Assembly (NCBI GenBank): GCA_021803885.1
Contig: JAJZKY010000185.1
Span: 1 to 7,951 of the forward strand
Source of the DNA: Planctomycetota bacterium
GTDB taxonomy: Bacteria; Planctomycetota; Phycisphaerae; WQYP01; JAJZKY01
DNA: 7,951 nt
Reading direction: 5' to 3'
Each line of letters opens with the position of its first letter. Position 1 is the first letter of the stretch. The notes beneath the pieces were generated by a model that saw only the letters and a list, made by a program, of their open reading frames with translations, ran no database searches and had not been told where the DNA came from. The translations under genes and the position numbers were made by a program. Shown piece by piece: positions 1 to 6,050 of this stretch.

Positions 1-341
1 ACAGCTCCGAGCATCGACAGCAGCAGGTTCGCCATCGGCGAGTCTTCGCCGGTAAACGTGAGCGCCTCTTTCTGAAACTGCACCGCAACGCCACGCTCGG
101 TCAGTTGCCTGACCAGCATTCGCAGATCCGTCAGATTGCGCGCCAGCCGGTCCATTGAGTGAACAAGCAACGTGTCGCCCTCGCGACAGAACTCCATCGC
201 CGCCTGCAACTGCGGGCGTGCTGTGTCCTTGCCGCTGGCCTTGTCCTCGAAGAGCTTGTCGATCGCGAGGCCGTCGAGCTGGCGCGCCGTGTTCTGGTCA
301 ATTGTCGATACACGTCGATACCCGATCCGATGACCGGTCAT
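1..341 (-). CDS. tnpR: Tn3-family (Tn21-type) serine resolvase TnpR, 3' end cut by window edge
   Basis: Site-specific serine recombinase that would resolve transposition cointegrates by recombining two res sites. The first 113 residues are visible. They start MTGHRIGYRRVST, with the nucleophile serine of the Y-x-R-V-S motif at residue 12. The conserved arginine of the SGKDTARPQL segment follows at about 42, and the D-R-L-A-R motif, carrying the other active-site arginines, at 64-68. FTGEDSPMANLLLSMLGA (96-113) is the start of the long dimer helix. From memory the wording is very close to TnpR of Tn21/Tn1721 and less close to Tn3/gamma-delta. The C-terminal helix-turn-helix lies outside the window. 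The ATG at 341 is preceded by AAAGGAG at good spacing, so the start is firm. The res-like site lies immediately upstream. In Tn21-type elements tnpA follows tnpR, so it should lie to the left of position 1. Confidence 0.93.
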   Translation of the reverse strand, partial: MTGHRIGYRRVSTIDQNTARQLDGLAIDKLFEDKASGKDTARPQLQAAMEFCREGDTLLVHSMDRLARNLTDLRMLVRQLTERGVAVQFQKEALTFTGEDSPMANLLLSMLGA

Positions 342-358
342 GGGTACTCCTTTCAAAG

Positions 359-487
359 TGTCAGGTTAGGGTCTAAGAGGTTCGGGAAGAGGTGTCAGAA
401 AAGGCGGGAAGAACTTCATTCTGACGCGAATTTGCGGCAAAAGTGTCAGGCGCAGAGTGTCCATCTGGACTATACCCAAACCTGACA
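359..487 (-). other. Putative res recombination site with three subsites
   Basis: Three TGTC-bounded elements lie in the order expected for a Tn3-family res upstream of tnpR. Subsite III-like (359-383) begins TGTCAGGTTAGGG; its second half is weak. Subsite II-like (393-426) is 34 bp, with TGTCAGAA at one end and TTCTGACG at the other, the same length as Tn3 site II. Subsite I-like (458-487) is 30 bp, runs from TGTCC to AACCTGACA and has AT at its exact centre (472-473), as expected for the crossover dinucleotide. The centres of I and II are 63 bp apart, about six helical turns, against 53 bp in gamma-delta. An extra TGTCAGG half-site at 444 leaves subsite I assignment slightly open. Such sites usually also carry the tnpR promoter, so TnpR would repress itself. 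Confidence 0.6.
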
Positions 488-649
488 CCGCCTGCTGCAG
501 ACGCAACAGCTCATCCCGACATCGGGCGCGGACGATCAGGATCGAGACAATCTTCACAGCGGGATTTGCAGTTTCTGACGACGGATGCAGACAATCTGGC
601 TACAGGTGACAGATACCATCGGCCAACGCACGACTTCAGTTCGTGCAGG

Positions 650-694
650 CTGTCTACTGTGGACACCGCTCCGAATTGTGTCCACAGTAGACAG
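650..694. promoter_or_regulatory. Perfect 17-bp inverted repeat, possible operator pair or hairpin
   Basis: The arms CTGTCTACTGTGGACAC (650-666) and its exact reverse complement (678-694) flank 11 bases. There is no T-run on either side, so a rho-independent terminator is unlikely. The arms are two copies of the 15-bp motif described in the cluster entry, which favours paired protein-binding sites over an RNA structure. Confidence 0.55.
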
Positions 695-807
695 AATCTT
701 TTCCGAGGAAAACTCGCCCTGAGTTACATCCGCTGTCTACTGTTGACAGCGCACCCAGAAATGATTTCTGAGGCTGCTCATTTTAATCACCTTGTCTACT
801 GTGGACA
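650..807. repeat. Four copies of a 15-bp near-palindrome (TGTCTACTGTGGACA)
   Basis: Copies lie at 651-665, 679-693 (opposite orientation), 734-748 and 793-807. Three are identical and the copy at 734 differs by one base (TGTCTACTGTTGACA). Each copy is itself a 7-1-7 palindrome with a single mismatch, the shape of a site for a dimeric DNA-binding protein. Start-to-start spacings are 28, 55 and 59 bp. The first two copies, with one further base on each side, form a perfect 17-bp inverted repeat (650-666 and 678-694) around an 11-nt loop, so a hairpin is also possible. Candidates are multiple operators, an iteron-like or partition-type array, or accessory sites of a recombination system. No regulator gene is visible in the window, and I do not recognise the motif. 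Confidence 0.85.
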
Positions 808-920
808 GGTAACGCTAAATGGATCGGTGGCTACCCTTAAATGAACTCATCATGTTGATTATCGGCGCGTTACGCAGCAAGCTTATTGCAGCGCCTTGTG
901 CGGGGGGCATCTGCCGAGAC

Positions 921-1196
921 TCAGGGTTCTCGTTTCGTGATGGTGTCGATTCGCCTTTTGAGTTCTCCGATGGCTCCGTCCAGGGAGCGCAGCTCGGAGT
1001 GAACCCTGTCATGACGGGTGCTCATTTCACTGCGCAGGGACTCGAAGCGCGAATTCATTTCGGTGCGCAGATCTCTGATGTCGGTGTGCAATTCCCTGAT
1101 CATGGTGCGCAATTCGCTCTTGTCGGAGTGATCCAGCATCATGCTGAAGAGAAGAATCGCGAAGATAACGAAGCAGATTGTAAGTACGTCGGCCAT
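921..1196 (-). CDS. Small membrane-anchored coiled-coil protein (91 aa), unknown function
   Basis: The product begins MADVLTICFVIFAILLFSMM: one hydrophobic segment at about residues 4-21, then a highly charged helix to the end. From about 24 onward it shows heptads rich in Leu/Ile/Met at core positions and Arg/Glu/Asp/Ser elsewhere, including DKSELRT, MIRELHT and DIRDLRT in a row. This predicts a single-pass inner-membrane protein with a coiled coil of about 60 residues. The ATG at 1196 has AAGGAG seven bases upstream; an in-frame TTG at 1229 lacks such a site, so the shorter form is chosen. It is the last of three small minus-strand genes, 167 bp after the ABM-like gene. I recognise no named family; short one-TM coiled-coil proteins of this kind are common, and no function follows from the sequence. 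Confidence 0.75.
   Translation of the reverse strand: MADVLTICFVIFAILLFSMMLDHSDKSELRTMIRELHTDIRDLRTEMNSRFESLRSEMSTRHDRVHSELRSLDGAIGELKRRIDTITKREP
1062..1124 (-). repeat. Three 21-bp tandem repeats encoding successive heptads
   Basis: Units at 1062-1082, 1083-1103 and 1104-1124 share the plus-strand pattern GGTGYGCARWT followed by a more variable half. Each unit equals exactly one seven-residue coiled-coil repeat in the membrane protein gene (DKSELRT, MIRELHT, DIRDLRT). Similarity at the DNA level, not only the protein level, suggests that the coiled coil grew by recent duplication. Confidence 0.7.
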
Positions 1197-1363
1197 TTGG
1201 CTACTCCTTGTGGTTATGTTGTCTTTCAAGAATCATTGATTCGCAAAGTCCCGAGTCAAGCTCTGTACTGCCGGAGACTCCGCGAACGTATTGGGAACGG
1301 CAACCGAGCGGATCAACTGCGCCTGTTTGTGCTGCTCGACGATTTCCGCGAGAAGGCAGGTGT

Positions 1364-1669
1364 TTACTTGTCAGCGTTCTGAAACGCAAACAAGCCAAGG
1401 TTCCAGCGAGACTTCGTCAGTGCCTCGATCGAGAGTTCGAAAGCACGCACCTCAGCAGCTTCGCGTGCCGCGATGTAGTGAGACTCGGCAGTCCAGAATT
1501 CGAGGATGAGGAAGATGTGCGGACTGCGGACGTCGCGCATCACGGTTGTGTGGATGTGGCCGGTGAGGCGGCTGGCAAAGCTCTGCCACAGGCCGCCGGC
1601 CAGGAAGAGCGAGCGAAAGGCAGGGGTCTGCTCGACCCCCACCTCGCAGAGGGATAGGGCGTAGATCAT
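1364..1669 (-). CDS. Small ABM-like (ferredoxin-like fold) protein, 101 aa
   Basis: A 101-residue soluble protein with no signal peptide. The layout fits the dimeric alpha-beta barrel (antibiotic biosynthesis monooxygenase, ABM) fold: strand MIYALSLCEVG at 1-11, a helix over about 15-34, a strand at 40-46, the strand HIFLILEFWT at 51-60 followed by AESHYIAAREAAEVRAFE, the usual W-x-(S/T)-x-E-(A/S)-x-x-A helix start, and a final strand WNLGLFAF. ABM proteins include cofactor-free oxygenases of quinol-like compounds and many proteins of unknown role. No catalytic residues can be assigned, so a reaction should not be inferred. The ATG at 1669 has AGGAG six bases upstream; the frame stays open much further upstream but that part is low-complexity and overlaps the acidic gene. 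It follows the acidic protein gene by 52 bp and is probably cotranscribed. Confidence 0.68.
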   Translation of the reverse strand: MIYALSLCEVGVEQTPAFRSLFLAGGLWQSFASRLTGHIHTTVMRDVRSPHIFLILEFWTAESHYIAAREAAEVRAFELSIEALTKSRWNLGLFAFQNADK

Positions 1670-1721
1670 GCATTGCTCCTGAATTGTTTGGGAGGGGATG
1701 GTCGGGTGAGATGCAGGATTA

Positions 1722-1895
1722 TCAAAAGGCGCGGTGGCAACCGCTGGAATCGGTTGGATACCAGTCGATCTCCAAATCCGCCATCGCGGCCTCGTCTTCG
1801 CAGAAGGATTCTGATTCGTTCTCGTAGGCATCGAGCTCGATGATTTCTTCGATCTCGATGTCCTCCTCTTCATCTTCGTCGCTGTATGGATACAT
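1722..1895 (-). CDS. Short very acidic protein, 57 aa, unknown
   Basis: This frame encodes MYPYSDEDEEEDIEIEEIIE and ends in SSGCHRAF. About 40% of residues are Asp or Glu, concentrated in the first 40, and there are only one Arg, one His and no Lys. The ATG at 1895 is preceded by AAAGGAGAAGAA, a strong and well-spaced ribosome binding site, which is the main reason to call the gene. Two cysteines (32 and 53) and two Trp/Tyr-containing patches are present. It heads a minus-strand run with the ABM-like gene 52 bp downstream. Very acidic small proteins can act as DNA mimics, chaperone-like partners or ribosome-associated factors, but nothing here distinguishes these. I do not recognise the family. 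Confidence 0.6.
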   Translation of the reverse strand: MYPYSDEDEEEDIEIEEIIELDAYENESESFCEDEAAMADLEIDWYPTDSSGCHRAF

Positions 1896-2195
1896 TTCTT
1901 CTCCTTTCTTGTGTGCTTGCTAAGATGGCCGAGACGCGAAAATCCAGGCAGGGCCAGAAAAAGACATCTCGACCGAACCGATCGCGTCGAAGTGCGCAGA
2001 TGAGTTCTGTCTTTTGTCTGTCGTGGAAGGCTTACCGCACTGCCCGTGGAGCGGAGTATCATTCCGGCCGGATCGTGACTGACCCAAAAGCAACGTATTT
2101 CAGACCAACAGCAGCAACGACGGGGGAAGGTTGCTCCGACTGTGCGAGATGAACCAGTCCTGACCGGACGAAGCGCCGAAGTCAGCCACCGGACC

Positions 2196-2226
2196 CATGG
2201 TCATACATTTCGCGCATGGTCATACA
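2196..2226. repeat. 12-bp direct repeat CATGGTCATACA, two copies 19 bp apart
   Basis: Exact copies lie at 2196-2207 and 2215-2226 with seven bases between them. Nothing in the surroundings explains them as coding sequence. Possible meanings are protein-binding half-sites, a footprint of a mobile element or an attachment-site arm near the tRNA gene. Confidence 0.6.
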
Positions 2227-2250
2227 AAATGGCGGAAAAATACGATACGG

Positions 2251-2286
2251 GATGGAAAGTATGGAAAATTTAGAAAATATGGAAAT
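2251..2286. repeat. Four imperfect 9-bp tandem units, AT-rich
   Basis: Units GATGGAAAG, TATGGAAAA, TTTAGAAAA and TATGGAAAT follow one another without gaps. The purine/A-tract period is 9 bp rather than a helical 10.5, so ordinary phased bending is not implied. It lies inside the AT-rich stretch downstream of tRNA-Ser. Confidence 0.5.
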
Positions 2287-2356
2287 CTTGTAAGGCAATG
2301 AAATATATAGCTTTATTGGGTAACTTCAGGTGAGAGTTGCGCTTGTGGCAATGTGC

Positions 2357-2449
2357 TGGCGGAGAGAGAGGGATTCGAACCCTCGATAGAGCTTTTGACC
2401 CTATAACGGTTTAGCAAACCGCCGCCTTCAGCCTCTCGGCCATCTCTCC
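2357..2449 (-). tRNA. tRNA-Ser(GCU), CCA encoded
   Basis: The minus strand folds as a class II tRNA. The acceptor stem GGAGAGA pairs with TCTCTCC, followed by discriminator G and an encoded CCA (2359-2357). The anticodon stem-loop is GCGGT-TTGCTAA-ACCGT with anticodon GCT at 2415-2413. The long variable arm is a stem ATAGGG/CTCTAT, typical of serine tRNAs. The T arm is GAGGG-TTCGAAT-CCCTC. It reads AGC/AGU codons. All arms are intact, so it should be functional. Its 3' end faces the accessory region on the left, the side where integrating elements usually sit. Confidence 0.97.
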
Positions 2450-2744
2450 GCGGGGTTATCAACAGATTAGCATGAATGCCGAAGGGAGCTTGGCGGCCTG
2501 AGCGGGCGACTGGAACGCGCCTGCCTGTCTTGCCCGACGTGCATCTTTAGCGCCACCAACTGGAGCGGAGTTCGCGACCAGGGAAAAGATCGGAGGGAAG
2601 GCCAGGGGTGGGCGACCAGAGCTTCAAACCTTCTACGGACCAGATGGATTCAATGGGTTGGAGCCAAGGATGAAGAGCAAGATCGAAGAGGCCCCAGTGA
2701 ATGGGCATGAGCAGGCCGTGCGCGCCTAGGGCTGTCCAATTAGA
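2450..2744. other. Intergenic region between tRNA-Ser and the TonB-dependent receptor
   Basis: It would hold the promoter of tRNA-Ser at its left end and the 3' untranslated part of the receptor gene at its right end. I see no clear -35/-10 pair and no strong terminator hairpin with a T-run. A plus-strand frame from about 2499 to 2725 stays open for some 75 codons, but its only ATG is near the end, so I do not call it a gene. Confidence 0.4.
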
Positions 2745-5700
2745 CTAGAACTGGATGCGTCCACTCAACTGGATTTCCCGGCCCGGCGTCATCGCCATCG
2801 TGATAGAGCCAAATTGCGGTGTATTGACATAGCGGTCGGGTGAGCCAAGGTTAGTGTGGTTGAATGAGTTGAAGAAATCACCCCGCACCAGTAATGCCAT
2901 CTGCTGATGGAGTGGAATCGTTCTCTGGGCGGAGATATCCATCGTCTGCATGCCCGGCCCGTAGACAGAGTTGCGTCCTACATCCCCAAATGTGTACGGG
3001 GCTGGCGATGCAAAGGCCGCGGAGTTGATCCAGTGAGCCGCGTTTCGTGTTCCGGCTCCAAAAATTGGCTTTCCAGTCGCATTGGCGCGGATTGGATTCT
3101 GACCAAGAATCGTGCCAGCGTTGGCCGTATCGCCAAAAACAGAGACCGTGAATGGATTCCCTGACATCATCTTCCAGATGGTAGAAAACATCCAGTCCTC
3201 TGTCACGACGCGCATCCAATTAGACCGCATATACGCAGGGCTAGTATAGACAGCGCTTAAAGCGAAATGCTGCCGCATGTCCTCGCCTGCTGGCCCCTTT
3301 TCGGCAGCTAGATTGTTATCGTTTTGGGGTATGACAGCCTCGTGGTTGGGGGAACGGAAGTCCGGAGCTGTATCCAGGCTTTTTGAGAACGTATAGTTGG
3401 CCAGTATGCTGAAGCCATCGTTGTAGCTGCGGCGAAGGTTGATGTAACCTGCGTTATACCAACTCTTGGCCGTGTTTTCCAGCCTGTAGATGGCACTCAC
3501 CGGGAAGGTCAGACTGGTAATGTTGATGGGAGTGCCTTCAATATTGGAGGGAATGGTCGTTCCATTGGTGAAGCTGATGTGCTGGAAAGGGCGGCGCGGC
3601 TCCACAAGCCCAGGCCCAGGCAAAGCATTGTTGATCAGGATCGCGCGCATCAGATGTAAGCCGTTGGCCCCGAGGTATCCGATTTCCATACTCGCCGCGC
3701 CGCCTAGCGACTTCTCGATGGCTACGTTCCATTGCTCGACATATTGCGGCGATGGATGGAGGCTGAAAGAGGCATAGCTGACAACTGTCTTTCCCAGCAC
3801 GGCTGGAGCGAAGTTGAAGCCAGCGATGGCAGGATTTGGGGTATAGTTGTCGCCCTGGTTCGTTTCTGGAAATACCAACGGCACGTTATGACGCACGTCG
3901 CACCATGTGGTGTAATCGACCGGCGTATCGAAAATACCGTACGCGCCTCGCACAATCATCCCCAAACGGGGAATGCTCTGCGCGATGCCAAAACGGGGAG
4001 CGAAGTCCAACTTGTTTGAAAACGTCAGGCTGTTTGGATATTTCCCCTGTCCACCAATAAAGGCAACAGGAGTACCTGAAGAGATGTCGAGATTGCTGTT
4101 AGTATAGTGCGCATCCCACAGCGGACTGGTGTATTCATAGCGCAAGCCGTAGTTGATGGTGGTATTCGTCGCGATGCGCCACTGGTCCTGTACATAGCTG
4201 TCGGCAAACCAACCCCGAAGATCCATGGCGGGGATGCCAGCCTGCCGCTGCCTGACGACAGGCAAGCCCAGTAGAAAGCTGGCCATCGCGGAGCCAGTCC
4301 CGTCGTTCGATGCGGTGCGCGATGTGTATCCATTGGTGAACTGATAGAAGCCACGGTTCTGAAAAAAACCCCACATTGGCCACAAGTAGCGGCGGTAACT
4401 GGCGCCAAACTGGAAATCGTGGCGGCCGCGCTGCCAAAACAGAGTATCCCGACCCTCGTAGGTAGTGTCCCACTCGTGTCCTGGAGTATTGGCAAACGAG
4501 TCGCCAAAGCCGGAGTAGCCCTGTACGGTAAACCACGGAGCTCCCCACGCGCCCGGACCGCCAAAACCCACCCCCTGTATGCCAAGTTGACCGATGATAT
4601 TGTTGACATTGTTGTTCTGCGATTGGGCGAACATGGACAGACGCGAGGCCGCGATGGTGGCGGTATCGAGTATGGCGGGCGTAATGTTGTGGGTCCAGGA
4701 ACCGACGGCCTGCTGTGACAGATTGTTATTGTAGACCCCGAAGCCCGGCAGATTGATCGGAGAAAAGCCAGTCTCGCTCGACCCGGAATACCGCGCAAAA
4801 ATAAGGTCCCCCCTGGGAAAATTGTGGTCCACTCGGAGGGTTCCCTGGTTCCATAACTGCGTCTCGTTCCGAACGTCCATATAGTTGTTCGAGTCCACTC
4901 CAAGCATGCCCATGTTGGGCCTTGGAAGGTATTGTGTCATGAATTGCACAGCCACCGAGTTCAGCCTGTCAGCCGGGATTTTATTGCCCGGAAACTGGCT
5001 GCGCACCACTGAACCACCACTGGAGGTGGCGGTGGACGGGTCATAGATATTCACCCCGCTCTGGCTGAAATCTCCATTAATTTCCGCCAGTGTCGGCACC
5101 GTTTCGATCTGTGTATCTGCCTGGACGTGATCGTACCCTTCGTAGTTGATGAAGAAAAAAGTCTGCTTGCCCCGGACTATCGGACCGCCGAGCGAGCCGC
5201 CAAACTGGTTCTGCACAAGAAAATTGTTGTTGCCCATTTGCTCAAATGTATTGGCGTCGAGAACCCCATTTCGCACATAGTCGTAAAGCGTGCCATGAAA
5301 CTGCTTGGTCCCGGAGCGGGTTACGATGTTAATCTGACCACCGCCCCCTCCGGACTCGCTCGCTGTGTAGCTGGAGACGTCAACTCGAAACTCCTGGATC
5401 GCGTCCAAGGAAAGACTGATGTTCTGTGTCCAGAAGGTCGGGTCCGTATTAACAGCCCCATCCAGAAGATAGTAATTGGCGTTTGGACGATTCCCACCGA
5501 TGCTGAAAGCGGAATCCTGTTCGGGACGCCAGTAGCGTGCGTTGCTAACACCAGTTTGAGCGCCCGCGCCCATGTGAGCGCCCGGCACGGTAGTTACCAG
5601 GTTTAGAATCATGCGGCCATCCATCGGCAAGTCCTGGATGCTCTTCGGCTCGACAACCTCGCCAACACCGGTCGTCGTCGAATCCATAGCTACCGCCCCC

Positions 5701-6050
5701 CCCTGGACGGAGACGGATTGTGCGACCGAGGCGACCTGAAGATGAAAATCGAGATCCAGGTTCTGGCCTACTTCCAGCGTCAGCGTCTGACTGAGTGGGG
5801 CAAAGCCGGGAACGGCGACTGAGATCGTGTACGTGCCGGACGCAACCGTCGGTGCTTCATACAGCCCGTCCGAATTCGTAACGATATATCGGGTCGCTCC
5901 GGTTTCCGTTGCGGTAAGGACGACGGTTGCGTTGGAGATGGGCTTATGCTGCGGATCGAGCACGACTCCGTGCAGGTTGGCAAAATTCACTTGAGCATAT
6001 GCCGTCACAGCAAGCAACAGGCACAAAAACACTACATAGCATCGCGTCAT
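2745..6050 (-). CDS. TonB-dependent receptor, Oar-like, with carboxypeptidase-regulatory-like domain (1101 aa)
   Basis: Outer-membrane beta-barrel of the large Oar-like family. Residues 1-19 (MTRCYVVFLCLLLAVTAYA) are a signal peptide with an AYA-Q cleavage site. About 22-107 form a carboxypeptidase-regulatory-like beta-sandwich (HGVVLDPQHKPISNATVVLT, then the SDGLYEAPTVASGTYTISV part). The plug covers about 130-260, with NANYYLLDGAV at 190-200, QEFRVDV at 219-225 and GGGGGQINIVTRSGT at 234-248. The entry to the barrel is GGSLGGPIVRGKQTFFFINY (284-303). The protein ends in GRIQF, the terminal aromatic residue used for barrel assembly. Length is typical of the family. Substrate is unknown; relatives are linked to uptake of glycans, peptides or other organic compounds. 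The ATG at 6050 has GAGGT upstream and begins the signal peptide directly; a TTG at 6092 in the same frame is less likely. It is transcribed divergently from the permease. Confidence 0.95.
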   Translation of the reverse strand: MTRCYVVFLCLLLAVTAYAQVNFANLHGVVLDPQHKPISNATVVLTATETGATRYIVTNSDGLYEAPTVASGTYTISVAVPGFAPLSQTLTLEVGQNLDLDFHLQVASVAQSVSVQGGAVAMDSTTTGVGEVVEPKSIQDLPMDGRMILNLVTTVPGAHMGAGAQTGVSNARYWRPEQDSAFSIGGNRPNANYYLLDGAVNTDPTFWTQNISLSLDAIQEFRVDVSSYTASESGGGGGQINIVTRSGTKQFHGTLYDYVRNGVLDANTFEQMGNNNFLVQNQFGGSLGGPIVRGKQTFFFINYEGYDHVQADTQIETVPTLAEINGDFSQSGVNIYDPSTATSSGGSVVRSQFPGNKIPADRLNSVAVQFMTQYLPRPNMGMLGVDSNNYMDVRNETQLWNQGTLRVDHNFPRGDLIFARYSGSSETGFSPINLPGFGVYNNNLSQQAVGSWTHNITPAILDTATIAASRLSMFAQSQNNNVNNIIGQLGIQGVGFGGPGAWGAPWFTVQGYSGFGDSFANTPGHEWDTTYEGRDTLFWQRGRHDFQFGASYRRYLWPMWGFFQNRGFYQFTNGYTSRTASNDGTGSAMASFLLGLPVVRQRQAGIPAMDLRGWFADSYVQDQWRIATNTTINYGLRYEYTSPLWDAHYTNSNLDISSGTPVAFIGGQGKYPNSLTFSNKLDFAPRFGIAQSIPRLGMIVRGAYGIFDTPVDYTTWCDVRHNVPLVFPETNQGDNYTPNPAIAGFNFAPAVLGKTVVSYASFSLHPSPQYVEQWNVAIEKSLGGAASMEIGYLGANGLHLMRAILINNALPGPGLVEPRRPFQHISFTNGTTIPSNIEGTPINITSLTFPVSAIYRLENTAKSWYNAGYINLRRSYNDGFSILANYTFSKSLDTAPDFRSPNHEAVIPQNDNNLAAEKGPAGEDMRQHFALSAVYTSPAYMRSNWMRVVTEDWMFSTIWKMMSGNPFTVSVFGDTANAGTILGQNPIRANATGKPIFGAGTRNAAHWINSAAFASPAPYTFGDVGRNSVYGPGMQTMDISAQRTIPLHQQMALLVRGDFFNSFNHTNLGSPDRYVNTPQFGSITMAMTPGREIQLSGRIQF

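Larger units (their letters stand above)
1..487 (-). mobile_element. Partial Tn3-family transposon module (tnpR plus res)
   Basis: The resolvase gene and the res-like site upstream of it form the standard recombination module of a Tn21-subgroup Tn3-family transposon. In that subgroup the order is passenger genes, res, tnpR, tnpA, terminal repeat. Read leftwards here, this would place passenger DNA to the right of 487 and tnpA beyond the left edge. I could not find a recognisable 38-bp GGGG-type terminal inverted repeat between 488 and 2356, so the right-hand limit is unknown and the end given is only the outer edge of res. It could also be a plasmid-type or degenerate resolvase module without transposase. 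Confidence 0.55.
488..920. other. Gene-poor interval carrying the 15-bp palindrome cluster
   Basis: These 433 bases separate the res site from the small membrane protein gene. Open frames exist on both strands (443-844 plus, 366-557 minus) but they lack ribosome binding sites, run through res or the repeat cluster, and look like no family I know. What stands out is the set of palindromic 15-mers between 650 and 807, listed separately. No rho-independent terminator with a T-run is evident. Confidence 0.5.
1896..2356. other. Intergenic stretch without a clear gene; AT-rich on the right
   Basis: The left half (to about 2160) holds open frames on both strands, such as a basic plus-strand frame from 1926 beginning MAETRKSRQG, but none has a convincing ribosome binding site or family resemblance. 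It probably contains the promoter of the small minus-strand genes. From about 2220 to 2330 base composition turns clearly AT-rich compared with the surroundings, with short direct and tandem repeats, before the 3' end of the tRNA gene. This could be the edge of inserted DNA. Confidence 0.45.

Noticed and set aside
366..600. Minus-strand open frame with a stretch reading RCRDELLRLQQAVSGLG
   Set aside because: Superficially protein-like, but it overlaps all three res subsites and has only a GTG start without a ribosome binding site.
763..779. TTTCTGAGGCTGCTC-like sequence resembling part of a Tn3-family terminal repeat
   Set aside because: Only the TTTCTGAG core agrees; the outer GGGG/CCCC end and the A/T-rich inner part are missing.
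651..807. Palindromic 15-mers as further resolvase binding sites or LexA boxes
   Set aside because: They share the TGTC/GACA ends with res but are too short for paired 12-bp half-sites with a spacer, and the CTGT-N9-ACAG spacing does not match the N8 enterobacterial LexA box.
443..844. 133-codon plus-strand open frame between res and the small genes
   Set aside because: It starts inside the res-like site, runs through the palindrome cluster, has no ribosome binding site and resembles no protein family.
819..1382. Long plus-strand open frame of 187 codons
   Set aside because: It is antisense to the coiled-coil gene, where the minus strand has a clear ribosome binding site, membrane helix and heptad pattern.
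1670..2062. Upstream extension of the ABM-like reading frame
   Set aside because: The extension is low-complexity and basic, overlaps the acidic gene in another frame, and the AGGAG-preceded ATG at 1669 gives a complete domain.
1926..2152. Basic plus-strand frame starting MAETRKSRQG
   Set aside because: No ribosome binding site, no family resemblance, and a tail that looks like random translation.
2499..2725. About 75 codons open on the plus strand between tRNA-Ser and the receptor gene
   Set aside because: The only ATG is close to the end and there is no other start or ribosome binding site; it may be chance or a decayed fragment.
4025..4903. 292-codon minus-strand frame inside the receptor gene, and long minus-strand frames over the permease (6376-7175)
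   Set aside because: Composition is dominated by Arg, Pro, Ser and Thr as expected from out-of-frame reading of GC-rich genes; the receptor and permease frames have clear domains.
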